A DNA stretch of 64,000 nt from Clostridium hydrogenum (GTDB taxonomy: Bacteria > Bacillota > Clostridia > Clostridiales > Clostridiaceae), in the NCBI RefSeq assembly GCF_021432385.1, contig NZ_JAEACT010000003.1, positions 682,001 through 746,000 of the forward strand, read 5' to 3'. Position numbers and translations under genes: made by a program. Positions 28,789 to 37,792 of this stretch are shown in pieces (the first letter of the stretch is position 1; each line of letters begins with the position of its first letter). The notes under the pieces were generated by a model. It was given only the letters and a program-made list of their open reading frames with translations, had not been told where the DNA came from and ran no database searches.

Positions 28789-28949
28789 TAAGGCATATTA
28801 AAAAAATAACGAGTCCAACTTTCGGCTAGTTTTGTGTAATACTTCGTCACCATAACACGCTAAGACAACCAGTATTAACGAGTTATAGTTCCTTGTATTA
28901 CACAAAACTATCTCTCAATTTGGAATTATTATTTTTTTTATATACCTAA
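28789..28949 (-). repeat. family C palindromic element, copy C1
   Basis: About 160 bp with imperfect terminal inverted repeats of roughly 50 bp: GGCATATTAAAAAAATAA, then AGTCCAA and TTTTGTGTAATAC at one end and their inverse at the other. The middle reads AACCAGTATTAACG on the plus strand. The only other copy (C2) is at 41041-41203, also just upstream of an ABC-F gene and in the same orientation relative to it. Confidence 0.8.
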
Positions 28950-29082
28950 TTATAACTCTGTAATTTCAATTTCACAACTTTTCTATTTTTTTTATTTATG
29001 TTATTATAATTATTATAACTTATGTAAACATTTAAATTTATAGTTAAACTATCAAATAACTTAATTAGGAAGTGATTAACTT

Positions 29083-29730
29083 ATGAAAACCCCTGAAGTT
29101 ACTGAAATGATAAAAAAGATGTCTTTTAAAGAAAAAGTATCGTATATTTGGGACTATTACAAAATTCATATAATTATTGGACTGGCATTAATTATTGGCA
29201 TAACTTCATTCGTTCATGGCCAAATTGTTAAGCCAAAAGCTTATTATAATATTAGCTACATTGGAGATTACATTAATCCAAATTATTGCTCACTCATCCA
29301 AAAAGATCTTAACAAAACAATATTAAATAATGATAAAAAGAATTCTATTAGTGTGGATTCAATATTTATTGACAAGAATTCTATTCAACAAAATCCTTAT
29401 GCTCTTCAAAAATTAGCTGCCAGAATTAGTGCAAAGGACTTAGATTTCGCTATTGTAAACAAAAAATTTTTTGACACCAATTTTTCTTCTGGTATGTTTT
29501 ATAACTTGCAGTCACTTAAGGGATTTTCCTCTCTTTCAAAAGATAATTATGAATTTATAACAAAAACTAATTCGTCTGGACACTTAGGCGTATATGGAAT
29601 CTCCGCTAAAAACTCTACTGTTTTAAACAAGCTTCATTTTCCGAATAATGATAATATGCTAGTAGTAATTTCAAGTTCTGAAAGAAAAGATAAGGCACTC
29701 GGCGTTATAAACGCACTTTTAAAAAAATAA
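29083..29730 (+). CDS. hypothetical membrane-anchored protein
   Basis: 215 residues: a short basic N-terminal segment (MSFKEKVSYIWDYYKIH), one membrane helix at about 29-45, then about 165 extracellular residues. I do not recognise a named domain, but short proteins with a FKEKVSYIWDYYK-like start are common in Firmicutes. The ATG has AGGAAGTG at good spacing. It is monocistronic: the leftward ABC-F unit lies on one side and R3 follows its stop. The role is unknown. Confidence 0.75.
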   Translation: MKTPEVTEMIKKMSFKEKVSYIWDYYKIHIIIGLALIIGITSFVHGQIVKPKAYYNISYIGDYINPNYCSLIQKDLNKTILNNDKKNSISVDSIFIDKNSIQQNPYALQKLAARISAKDLDFAIVNKKFFDTNFSSGMFYNLQSLKGFSSLSKDNYEFITKTNSSGHLGVYGISAKNSTVLNKLHFPNNDNMLVVISSSERKDKALGVINALLKK

Positions 29731-29747
29731 ATATTGTGAATTAAATC

Positions 29748-29946
29748 AATGCACAATTCACAATGAAGGTGGATTTTCTGTAGCAAAGCTACAGAAAATC
29801 TTAAAACTTAGTTTTTTGATTGCTTACGCAATCGAATCATTAATGTTGTTCAGCAAAGCTGATAACATTTAAGTTTAAGATTTACCTGACGCAATGAAAG
29901 ATAAATAATCCTTCGTTGTACTCTGTACTCTGTACTTTGTACTCTG
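29748..29946 (-). repeat. family R repeat, copy R3 (hybrid arms)
   Basis: The left arm is of the ATTCACA type (ATGCACA, ATTCACA, ATGAAGG), but the right arm is of the other type (TGTACTC units ending in TACTCTG). Inner hairpins are well formed: GATTTTCTGTAGC-AAA-GCTACAGAAAATC, ATTGCTTACGCAAT, and ATGTTGTTCAGC-AAA-GCTGATAACAT. Orientation as R1 and R2. Confidence 0.88.
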
Positions 29947-30003
29947 GTTTAATTGGTTCTCAATAATTTTAGGTTAAGTATTAAATAATTACCATTGTGA
30001 CAG

Positions 30004-31482
30004 CTAATTATTTTTAAAAGGATTATTTATTACTATTTCATCTTCATCATAAATTAAATTTTTTAATGCACTTTGAATTTTAAATTGTGGTTCACTGCTA
30101 GTTCCTTTATGATTTAATATTATCTTTTCACTAATTGTGGCATCTTGAAACACATTAGTCTCTCCATCAGTAAAATCTATATCTGATTTTTCAATATCAT
30201 TTAAATTAGGAACTTTTTTAATTATTGAAGCATATAACTTATCTCTAGACGCTTGATCTTCAAACCTAACTTTGCCACTTTTGTACTCTTCGCTATAACC
30301 AGCACCAGATACAGATTTCTCGAGAAAACCAATTATAATTTGATTATATTTTCTATTATTTTTTTCATATTCTAAATTATATTCTGTAGAATCCTTATTT
30401 TCTTTAACTGAAGCTATCTTAAATTTCTCACCATTATAATTAAATTCCATTGGCAAATTATTTTTTTCTATTTTATATACCTTTGAATCATTGGAATTAT
30501 ATAATACATTCATAGCAACTAATTTTATACCTATTTGATTAGTTTTTTTATAATATAACGATTTAAAACCACGTGTTCCAAAAAATCCTTCAACTTTTCC
30601 GTCTCCACTTTTAATATTTTCCATCTCCTCATCGAGTGTAACCATTCCTCCGCCAGGACTGTAGTTATCTCCATAAAAACTATTTACATATTCCTTGTCT
30701 AATCGTATAGCAAACATTGGATTTATCATTGCTATATTTTTATCCTTTGGTACAAAACTATAATCAAACATACTTGAAAACAATCCTACCCTAAGTGAAT
30801 TAATCTTTAAGGTTCCTATATCTATATCATATTCCTTATTTACTTGAATTATTTTAGTTTCCTTCATAGGAACCCTTGTTTTCAAAGTCCAATCAACTTG
30901 TGCAGTCTTATTTTGTCCATAAATTAATTTTTTAACCCTGTCTGTTATACTTTGTGAAGCTTTAGAATTATTAGCTGCAATTGATTCAATATCAATGCTT
31001 ACCAAATTATTTTTTACATAGTTTGCCTGAGTTGTATTTAAACCAATAAAAAAAGATTTTTCTTTGGTAGTTAATTGTGAATCTGGATACATATAATTAC
31101 TTTCATCAAATTTTTTATTGTCTTTATCTCCAAAACCAATTTTATTCACAGAATAGTTTGGATCTGATACATCATAAATAACCTCTATACCTGTCGTATC
31201 TGCAACAATATCTTTAATACTGAAGGTTACATTTTTATATTTAAAAACTTTATTCACTTTAGTAAAATCATTGTTCTCAATTGCCAAATCTATAGATTGT
31301 TTATATAAAATACTGTCATTATACTGAGTATAGGCAAAGGCAGATACCGGCAAAATTACTAAAAAACCAATTATAACGGCTGCAGCTCTATACACATGCT
31401 TTTTCTTGCTTTTATCTTTAACATGCTTTCTAAGTCTTCTTTCAACATTGTCCATTAAATCATCTGGAATATTAGTATTCAT
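30004..31482 (-). CDS. anti-sigma factor-like membrane protein (DUF4179 type)
   Basis: 492 residues: a cytoplasmic N-terminus (about 1-32, rich in Lys/Arg), one membrane helix at about 33-50 (AAVIIGFLVILPVSAFAY), and a large external region of beta-rich sequence. This architecture and the N-terminal ERRLRKHV segment match DUF4179 proteins, which are encoded with ECF sigma factors and thought to hold them inactive. The gene overlaps the end of the sigma factor gene by 11 bp and has GGAGG at the ATG. The signal sensed outside is unknown. Confidence 0.82.
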   Translation of the reverse strand: MNTNIPDDLMDNVERRLRKHVKDKSKKKHVYRAAAVIIGFLVILPVSAFAYTQYNDSILYKQSIDLAIENNDFTKVNKVFKYKNVTFSIKDIVADTTGIEVIYDVSDPNYSVNKIGFGDKDNKKFDESNYMYPDSQLTTKEKSFFIGLNTTQANYVKNNLVSIDIESIAANNSKASQSITDRVKKLIYGQNKTAQVDWTLKTRVPMKETKIIQVNKEYDIDIGTLKINSLRVGLFSSMFDYSFVPKDKNIAMINPMFAIRLDKEYVNSFYGDNYSPGGGMVTLDEEMENIKSGDGKVEGFFGTRGFKSLYYKKTNQIGIKLVAMNVLYNSNDSKVYKIEKNNLPMEFNYNGEKFKIASVKENKDSTEYNLEYEKNNRKYNQIIIGFLEKSVSGAGYSEEYKSGKVRFEDQASRDKLYASIIKKVPNLNDIEKSDIDFTDGETNVFQDATISEKIILNHKGTSSEPQFKIQSALKNLIYDEDEIVINNPFKNN

Positions 31483-31996
31483 TCCTTATACCTCCACTTT
31501 TACTTCTTAAAAAATTTAGAGTTCTATATATCTTTGTTTTAGCAGTACTTAATGGTATGTCCATTATATCTGCTACTTCTTGTATTGAATAATCCTTTAA
31601 ATATCTTAAAGCCAATATGTCCCGTTCGTCTTTTCTAAGTTTACCTAAAAGGCCTTCAACCATAATCCTGTCATCAATAGATTTATAAGAAAATGTATCC
31701 CTTATCTCATTTAATTCCTCTTCTGTCGAAGCATTTACTTTATTTTTTATATGTCTTCTACATATATTTATAAGAATTGATGTGTACCAACTATAAAATT
31801 TGTCCACATTCTTCAGTTGTTTAATTTTTTCAAATGCCCTTATTGCCGCCTCCGATATGCAATCCTCAGCATCATAGGAATTTTTAGTATATGTAAAAGA
31901 AATTTTATAAATAAGCTGTTCTTTTTCTCTTAAAAGTCCCATAAATGCTGAAATGTCGCCTTTTTTACTTTTCATAACTAGTGTCTCTATATCCAT
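31472..31996 (-). CDS. ECF-type RNA polymerase sigma factor
   Basis: 174 residues with sigma region 2 (YKISFTYTKNSYDAEDCISEAAIRAFEKI, then FYSWYTSILINICRRHIKN) and region 4 (LRKDERDILALRYLKDYSIQEVADIMDIPLSTAKTKIYRTL). It is the usual ECF size, in the SigV-like group by appearance. It is coupled to the DUF4179 gene downstream and transcribed away from a lipoprotein gene at 32210, which may belong to its regulon (inference). AAGG precedes the ATG. Confidence 0.92.
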   Translation of the reverse strand: MDIETLVMKSKKGDISAFMGLLREKEQLIYKISFTYTKNSYDAEDCISEAAIRAFEKIKQLKNVDKFYSWYTSILINICRRHIKNKVNASTEEELNEIRDTFSYKSIDDRIMVEGLLGKLRKDERDILALRYLKDYSIQEVADIMDIPLSTAKTKIYRTLNFLRSKSGGIRNEY

Positions 31997-32209
31997 TGTT
32001 TACCTTCTTTCAAATGCTGCAGCACATTGATTTTACATATATTAGATGCTTAGGTGGTATAAAAAGTTTCAACTATTTTCTAGTATTAAAAAATATTTTA
32101 TCATAAAAAAAAGTAAAAAATAATATTTTTAGCTAAATTAAGGTTATCACATCTGTTATAATAGGTTTATGACAGATAAAACTTATAACCATGTCATTGG
32201 AGGTAAAAA

Positions 32210-33178
32210 ATGAATAAAAAAATATTTATTGTAACTATGCTGTTCTTATTATTTTTGATTGGCTGTGGAAAAACTAATGGAAAAAATGCAGTACAGCAAA
32301 CAAAAAAATCAACTTCAACATCCAATACAATCAAAAATGAAGATAATAAATCAGAAAATACTAATACAGTAACATCTAAAAGTCAAACAATAGATTATAG
32401 TAATTACACTAAAAAAGTTTGGGTTATTAAAAATGTCGCTGATTATGGTATCTATAATAATTCCTCGTTTTGCATTACTAAAATTGCAAATAATAAAATA
32501 ACAGGAATATTTACTGTAGGCTCGCCAGCTCTACCTAACAAATATGATTTAGGTCAGCTATCTGGTGTAATTAACAAAAATACTGCCGAATGCGAATTTA
32601 GCGATAAATCCGGTGATAAAGGAACTATGAAATTAATATTTAGTTCAAACAATGATATAGAAGCTAAAATACAATTTAATAATAATCCACCTAATAATAA
32701 TCCAAAACTAAATGGAACATTCCAGTTTAGGCCATATAAACCTAGTGATATGGATGGTTTCAGTATTATTAAAAATCAATCCTTTATGGTTAATTTAAAT
32801 TCTTGGGGTAATGTCCGATTTGTTTCAGCAAAATTATTAGGTGGTAATCACGTACCTACCTTATTTTACTTAACTGATAAAGATGGAGATTTTATTTATG
32901 ATTTTACTGCAGAACTGCCATATAGTGTAGATGTTGCAGCTGTATCCTTTCAAGATTTGAACAAGGATGGTCTAAAAGACATAATTATTATTTGTAGAGA
33001 TGCTTATCATGTTCCCGCAGGCACAACAGGTAAACCAATAGCTGATGTTTACTTTCAAAAAAGCGATGGTAGCTTTGAGTGTGATACTAAATTAAACCAA
33101 GAATTAAATGAATCTGGAAATAATAATGATATAAAAACAATAGTAAATTATATTTCTAATAATTATACTAGACCTTAA
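32210..33178 (+). CDS. lipoprotein with VCBS/FG-GAP-like C-terminal part
   Basis: 322 residues. The N-terminus is a lipoprotein signal (MLFLLFLIGCGK, lipobox LIGC at about residues 16-19), followed by a low-complexity Lys/Asn/Thr/Ser linker. Residues 220-290 resemble calcium-binding-like FG-GAP/VCBS sequence (DKDGDFIYDF, FQDLNKDGLKDIIIICRD). I cannot assign a function. It starts behind GGAGG and is divergent from the sigma/anti-sigma pair; TATAAT lies at 32157-32162 without a clear -35. Confidence 0.78.
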   Translation: MNKKIFIVTMLFLLFLIGCGKTNGKNAVQQTKKSTSTSNTIKNEDNKSENTNTVTSKSQTIDYSNYTKKVWVIKNVADYGIYNNSSFCITKIANNKITGIFTVGSPALPNKYDLGQLSGVINKNTAECEFSDKSGDKGTMKLIFSSNNDIEAKIQFNNNPPNNNPKLNGTFQFRPYKPSDMDGFSIIKNQSFMVNLNSWGNVRFVSAKLLGGNHVPTLFYLTDKDGDFIYDFTAELPYSVDVAAVSFQDLNKDGLKDIIIICRDAYHVPAGTTGKPIADVYFQKSDGSFECDTKLNQELNESGNNNDIKTIVNYISNNYTRP

Positions 33179-33180
33179 AT

Positions 33181-33284
33181 CAGAGTACAACTGACAGAGT
33201 ACAGAGTACAGTTAAGTTTAAGATTTTCTGCAGCAAAGCGGAAGAGAAAATCATCCTTCACTGTACTTTGTACTTTGTACTCTG
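33181..33284 (+). repeat. family R repeat, copy R4 (short, CAGAGTA-type arms)
   Basis: The left arm reads CAGAGTA, CAACTGA, CAGAGTA, CAGAGTA, CAGTTAA and the right arm CCTTCAC, TGTACTT, TGTACTT, TGTACTC. Only one inner hairpin (GATTTTCTGCAGC...) remains, so about 100 bp of the core is missing. It starts two bases after the lipoprotein stop codon. Confidence 0.85.
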
Positions 33285-33349
33285 AGTTAAATTCTAATTT
33301 ATCAGAATGAATTTGGTATTATCAAACTTAATTTTTTAAATTGCTTATC

Positions 33350-34255
33350 CTATTGTTTCACCTTCACTAATTCGTCTAAACTTTTTATTTTATATCCCTG
33401 ATTTTCAAAATGTGTTAACAAATCATCTAGTATTTCTGCATTTGTCCTAGAAACTGCGTGCAAAAGAAGTACAGAACCATTCTTTGTTTTACTCATTATT
33501 TTACGTTCTGCTGCCTCATGTGAAGATTGCCTATATGGTTCCCAATCTTGATATGCAAAACTCCAGAATATGGTTTTATAACCTAGTTTCTTTGTATAAT
33601 AAAGTGATAATTCACTATATTTACCCATTGGTGGTCTAAAATACTTTGGCATTTGTTTTCCCGTAACTTTAGTAAATGCCTCTTCCACATCTGTGAATTC
33701 CTTTTTAAATTTAGTTTCATCTACTATAGATGCCATAGATGGATGCCTTGCACTATGGTTACATACCAAATGCCCTTCATCAACCATCCTTTTTACCAAT
33801 TCTGGATTGTGAAGTATATATGGCTTTACAACAAAAAAGGAAGCCTTTACATTATGTTTTTTTAAGGCATCTAAAATCTTACCTGTATATCCCTTTTCAT
33901 ACCCTTCATCAAACGTTAAGTATATAGTTTTTTCAGATGGATTCCCAATATAATAGCAATCATATTTAGGCACAAATTTTGAAGTTTCTTTTGGAGGCCC
34001 CTCTTCTACGCTTTTTCCTTTAAGCATGTAGTACCATTCATATTCTCTGGAACTTAATCCATTATAGGATTTTGAGAAAAACACATTTTTCATTTGATCT
34101 AATAGTGGTTCTTTCACATATTCTTGAAATTCTTCCTTCTCGCTTCTTTTAACTTGCTTGCCTTTACCGTTATTCACTGCAACGGTACTTAAAGGAAAAG
34201 CATTTACAAGTAACGCAAAAGCCACAAAAAAACATATAATTTTATTCTTCAACAA
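33350..34255 (-). CDS. polysaccharide deacetylase of the PdaA type
   Basis: 301 residues with an N-terminal signal/membrane segment and a NodB deacetylase domain. Motif 1 reads TFDEGYE: the first Asp is present and the second is Glu, a position that also departs from TFDDG in B. subtilis PdaA (TFDNG). Motif 2 is CNHSARHPS and motif 3 RPPMGKYS; LLLHAVS closes the site. PdaA makes muramic delta-lactam in spore cortex peptidoglycan, so a sporulation role is likely. The start is a TTG behind GGAGGTG. Confidence 0.85.
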   Translation of the reverse strand: MLKNKIICFFVAFALLVNAFPLSTVAVNNGKGKQVKRSEKEEFQEYVKEPLLDQMKNVFFSKSYNGLSSREYEWYYMLKGKSVEEGPPKETSKFVPKYDCYYIGNPSEKTIYLTFDEGYEKGYTGKILDALKKHNVKASFFVVKPYILHNPELVKRMVDEGHLVCNHSARHPSMASIVDETKFKKEFTDVEEAFTKVTGKQMPKYFRPPMGKYSELSLYYTKKLGYKTIFWSFAYQDWEPYRQSSHEAAERKIMSKTKNGSVLLLHAVSRTNAEILDDLLTHFENQGYKIKSLDELVKVKQ

Positions 34256-34417
34256 TTGTCACCTCCATTTATCCATAGTATGTTCAATATTTTAAAAATA
34301 AATATGTGCAAATAAAGGTTATCTTGCCTTAAAGAATCTATTTATGAATTTATATGTATATTAAGTGCCTTTCTATACTTAATTTGTAATAAGATAACTT
34401 TTTTTCCACGCCAAAAA

Positions 34418-34451
34418 AGCTATCTTAAGTTTTTTAATATCTAAGACAGCT
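34418..34451 (-). terminator. intrinsic terminator of the DEAD-box helicase gene
   Basis: The imperfect inverted repeat AGCTATCTTAAG and CTAAGACAGCT is followed on the minus strand by a TTTTTT tract (complement of 34413-34418), about 30 bp past the helicase stop. Confidence 0.65.
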
Positions 34452-34479
34452 CTTTCTTTTATACTAGATATGATTAAAT

Positions 34480-36060
34480 CTATCTATTATTTCTTGCGAC
34501 TTCCACGTTTACTCTTCGACCATTTATCTTCTTACCAGTAACACCCTTTATTATTACATTTACTAATCTTTCTGGTACATCAACAAATGTAAATTTATCA
34601 AGTATGTCTATATCTCCAATTTCATTTCCTTCAACGCCAGATGATGAATCTATGAATTCTAATAAAGATCTTACGTTTAGTCTATCTTTTCTTCCTACAT
34701 TAATAAATAATCTAACCTTTGCATCGCCACTACCTGATAAAGAATTTTCACTATAATCAAAACTCATTTCTTTTTCAAAAAGCATTTTCATTAAAGCAGC
34801 TGATACTTCAACTAAATTATATTCCTCATCTAATTTTTCAACAAAAGGAACATACTTCTTAAAATCAGCCTTTTCTATATTATCAGTTATTTTTTCAAGT
34901 ATACTATTATACTTAGTTTCAAATATATCATCTACTGTTGGTATATCTTTTCTCTTTATTTTACTTTTTGTAAACTTCTCGATTTGCTTTAACATCATAT
35001 ATTCTTTTGGAGTTACAAGTGAATATGCTATTCCTTCTTTATTAGCTCTTCCTGTTCTTCCTATTCTATGAACATATGATTCAATATCTTGAGGTATATC
35101 ATAATTTATAACATGTGATATATCATGAACATCTATTCCTCTAGCAGCTACATCTGTCGCAACTAAAAAATCAAGAGTATTGGATTTAAACTTTTTCAAA
35201 GTGTTTATTCTTTGATTTTGGTTCATATCACCATGCATACCTTCAACATTGTATCCTCTTCCCTGCATAGATTCTACAAGTTCATCAACGCCCTTTTTAG
35301 TTTTGCAAAATATAATAGAACTTTCTGGCTCATCTGCATCTATTATTCTGCATAAAGTTTCAAACTTATCTTTATTTTTCACTTCAAAATAAAATTGTTT
35401 TATTTTATCTACAGTCAAGGAGTTTTTAACAATTGCAATATGTTTAACTTCACTTTTCATGTATTTAGAAGCTAATCTCTTTATAGGCTGAGGCATTGTT
35501 GCTGAGAAAAGCATTGTTTGTCTTTCTGGATTAGTACTTTTTATTATAGTTTCAATATCATCTATAAATCCCATATCAAGCATTTCATCCGCTTCATCTA
35601 ATACTAAAAATTTAACTCTATCAAATTTTATAGTTCTTCTAGTTATGTGATCCTTAATTCTTCCTGGAGTACCAACAACTACATTTACTCCTCTTTTAAG
35701 TGCTTTTACCTGTCTATCAATTGATTGACCACCATATACAGGTAATATTTTTGTTTTTGAATACTTAGAAATTCTAGTTAACTCATCTGTTATTTGAATA
35801 GCAAGTTCTCTTGTAGGCGTTAATATAAGAGCCTGAACATTTTCTTCTCTTTCTTGATCTGCTATTTTGCTTATTACTGGAGCACCAAAGGCAAGTGTTT
35901 TTCCTGTTCCAGTTTGAGCCTGACCTATCATATCATATCCATCTAATACAACTGGTATAGCCTCCGCTTGAATTTGTGATGGTTCCTCAAATCCCATATC
36001 ATCTATTGATTTTAGTACATTCTCATTTAAATTTAGGTCATTAAATTTTTTATTATCCAT
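34480..36060 (-). CDS. DEAD-box RNA helicase with DbpA-type RNA-binding domain
   Basis: 526 residues. Helicase motifs are in order: Q motif (FEEPSQIQAEAIP), I AQTGTGKT, PTRELAIQ, II DEADEMLD, III SAT, IV/V DVAARGIDVHD, and VI HRIGRTGR. After a helical spacer, residues 450-526 form the RRM-like DbpA C-terminal domain (VRLFINVGRKDRLNVRSLLEFI ending INGRRVNVEVA). In DbpA/CshA proteins this domain directs the helicase to 23S rRNA or degradosome RNA. A cold-shock or ribosome-assembly role is likely. It is a single gene with its own terminator. Confidence 0.92.
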   Translation of the reverse strand: MDNKKFNDLNLNENVLKSIDDMGFEEPSQIQAEAIPVVLDGYDMIGQAQTGTGKTLAFGAPVISKIADQEREENVQALILTPTRELAIQITDELTRISKYSKTKILPVYGGQSIDRQVKALKRGVNVVVGTPGRIKDHITRRTIKFDRVKFLVLDEADEMLDMGFIDDIETIIKSTNPERQTMLFSATMPQPIKRLASKYMKSEVKHIAIVKNSLTVDKIKQFYFEVKNKDKFETLCRIIDADEPESSIIFCKTKKGVDELVESMQGRGYNVEGMHGDMNQNQRINTLKKFKSNTLDFLVATDVAARGIDVHDISHVINYDIPQDIESYVHRIGRTGRANKEGIAYSLVTPKEYMMLKQIEKFTKSKIKRKDIPTVDDIFETKYNSILEKITDNIEKADFKKYVPFVEKLDEEYNLVEVSAALMKMLFEKEMSFDYSENSLSGSGDAKVRLFINVGRKDRLNVRSLLEFIDSSSGVEGNEIGDIDILDKFTFVDVPERLVNVIIKGVTGKKINGRRVNVEVARNNR

Positions 36061-36188
36061 TAAATCTTTCCTTTCTTGATTATTGTAAGCAGCTAAAAAA
36101 TATTATAGTGAACTAATTTTATTATTTCCCTATATATGTTTTTTTACAAATTTATTTTAATAATATTTTAATTTTGTCGACATAAAAA

Positions 36189-36213
36189 TGGCTGTTGATG
36201 AGATCAACAGCCA
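36189..36213 (-). terminator. intrinsic terminator of the zinc-ribbon gene
   Basis: A perfect 11-bp stem, TGGCTGTTGAT (36189-36199) and ATCAACAGCCA (36203-36213), with a 3-nt loop, followed on the minus strand by TTTTTATG. Confidence 0.85.
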
Positions 36214-36231
36214 CTAAAAGTCCACTTTTAA

Positions 36232-36390
36232 TTATTTTCTGAAGGATCTATTTTGTTTTCTTGATTTTCTGCACTCTGGGCATCTTACTGGATCATTTTC
36301 AAATCCTTTTTCTTTGTAGAATTCTTGTTCTCCTTCAGTGAAAACAAATTCTTTACCGCAATCTTTACATACTATAGTCTTATCTGCCAT
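36232..36390 (-). CDS. small zinc-ribbon protein (52 residues)
   Basis: A short ORF from ATG 36390 behind AGGAG (8-base spacing). The translation begins MADKTIVCKDCGKEFVFT and contains a second pair, RCPECRKSR, so two CxxC knuckles form a zinc ribbon. Small proteins of this type (zinc-ribbon domain containing, zf_Tbcl-like) are frequent in clostridia; their role is not settled. It has its own terminator and so is probably expressed alone. Confidence 0.85.
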   Translation of the reverse strand: MADKTIVCKDCGKEFVFTEGEQEFYKEKGFENDPVRCPECRKSRKQNRSFRK

Positions 36391-36573
36391 ATTAAACATC
36401 TCCTTTTTTAAGTTAGAATCTAATAAATAAAAATTTCATTTTCCATAAAAAAGGAGAATGTGAATTTCTTATATATTAAATTACCTTTTATATAATACCA
36501 TACAACAGAATTTTATGCAATATTATTTTTGCAATTTTATATATGTAAGGTACGCTGTTTTACCCAATATAAA

Positions 36574-37305
36574 CTACTTAATTTTACTTGAAAATTCGTA
36601 TAATGCTATGCCCGCAGCTATTGTAAGATTAAGGGAATCAATAGTGTTATAGTGTGGTATAAATACAGATTTACCATAACCTAGAAAATCATCACTTAAT
36701 CCAGTAGCCTCATTTCCAAATATTAATGAGAACAAATTTCCATTATCAACTTTAATCTTATCGAGTGTAACTGCACCCTTAAGCATAAACGGATACATGT
36801 CATGATTTTTGAATTCAGCCATATAATCCTCGAAATAATCATAATGCTTAAAATTAAGTTTAAAAATGGCTCCCATAGATGCCCTTATAACCTTTGGATT
36901 AAAAATATCCGCTCCGTGACCTATTACTGCAAGATTATCTATTCCAAATCCAATCATAGTTCTTATAATTGTTCCTATATTCCCCATATTGCTTGGGTTT
37001 ACAAGTACAACATGATTCTTATCTTTTTCAATATTAACATCAAATTTTTTGAAAACGCCTATTATATAACAATTTTCTTTTGGGCTTAATCTATTAAACT
37101 GCTTATCATTTACTTCAACTTCTATATTTTTTTCTTTGCATACCTCGTATATGCTAAAATCCGACGATGTGTCGTCATAATTTGAGCTAACTAACACTTT
37201 AATTACTGAATCTCTTCTAAAATTTATAAGCTCCATAGTTGGAAATGCTCCAAAAGTATATGAATAATCGAAATCTTTTTTATAACTTTTTAATTTTAAA
37301 TCCAT
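36574..37305 (-). CDS. TrmH/SpoU-family RNA 2'-O-methyltransferase
   Basis: 243 residues of the SPOUT class. The three family motifs are visible: motif 1 NPSNMGNIGTIIRT (about 105-118), motif 2 LIFGNEATGLSDD (about 192-204), and motif 3 SLNLTIAAGIALYEF near the C-terminus, forming the trefoil-knot SAM site. It methylates a ribose in rRNA or tRNA; the target position is not readable. It starts at ATG 37305 behind AGGAG, with truncated repeat R5 directly upstream. Confidence 0.88.
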   Translation of the reverse strand: MDLKLKSYKKDFDYSYTFGAFPTMELINFRRDSVIKVLVSSNYDDTSSDFSIYEVCKEKNIEVEVNDKQFNRLSPKENCYIIGVFKKFDVNIEKDKNHVVLVNPSNMGNIGTIIRTMIGFGIDNLAVIGHGADIFNPKVIRASMGAIFKLNFKHYDYFEDYMAEFKNHDMYPFMLKGAVTLDKIKVDNGNLFSLIFGNEATGLSDDFLGYGKSVFIPHYNTIDSLNLTIAAGIALYEFSSKIK

Positions 37306-37321
37306 GGTAATTCTCCTATAT

Positions 37322-37412
37322 CAATTCACAGTTCACAGTTCACAGTTCACAATGCACAATGAAGGTTGATTTATTTCCTGACGGAATATAAATCTTTGAA
37401 CTTATTAATTAC
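37322..37412 (+). repeat. family R repeat, copy R5 (left half only)
   Basis: Five left-arm heptamers (ATTCACA, three GTTCACA-type units, ATGCACA, then ATGAAGG) are followed by GATTTATTTCCTGACGGAAT and AAATCTTTGAACTTATT. The core matches the reverse complement of R7, so R5 and R7 are a subgroup. No right arm is found. Confidence 0.75.
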
Positions 37413-37527
37413 TTTTTCTATTATATTACTATTTTTTATTTATTTCAAACACATTATTACAAAATACAGGATGTCCCTTTAAAAAATATTTAACTACAAT
37501 GTTAAAATTAATGCGAACCAACTAAAT

Positions 37528-37733
37528 CAATTCACAATTCACAGTTCACAATGAAGGATGCTTTGCCTTCCTTACGTCAGGTAAATCTTAAATTTAAATA
37601 TTATAAGCTTCGCTTAGCACCATAAATGGTGCTATTGCGAAAGCAATAAAAAAATTAAGTTACAAGATTTTCTGTAGCAAAGCGGAAGAAAATCATCCTT
37701 CATTGTGAATTGTGCATCGTGAATTGTGAATTG
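37528..37733 (+). repeat. family R repeat, copy R6 (ATTCACA-type arms)
   Basis: A full copy: left heptamers ATTCACA, ATTCACA, GTTCACA, ATGAAGG; right CCTTCAT, TGTGAAT, TGTGCAT, CGTGAAT, TGTGAAT. The core in order: TTACGTCAGGTAAATC, AAGCTTCGCTTAGC, GCACCATAAATGGTGC, ATTGCGAAAGCAAT, GATTTTCTGTAGC. It is flanked by an outer inverted repeat with AATGCGAACCA (37511-37521) and ATTCGCAATG (37739-37748). Confidence 0.88.
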
Positions 37734-37792
37734 ATTTAATTCGCAATGTTTAAAATTTACGTATAAAATAACTTTTAGTGCAATCCAATTCT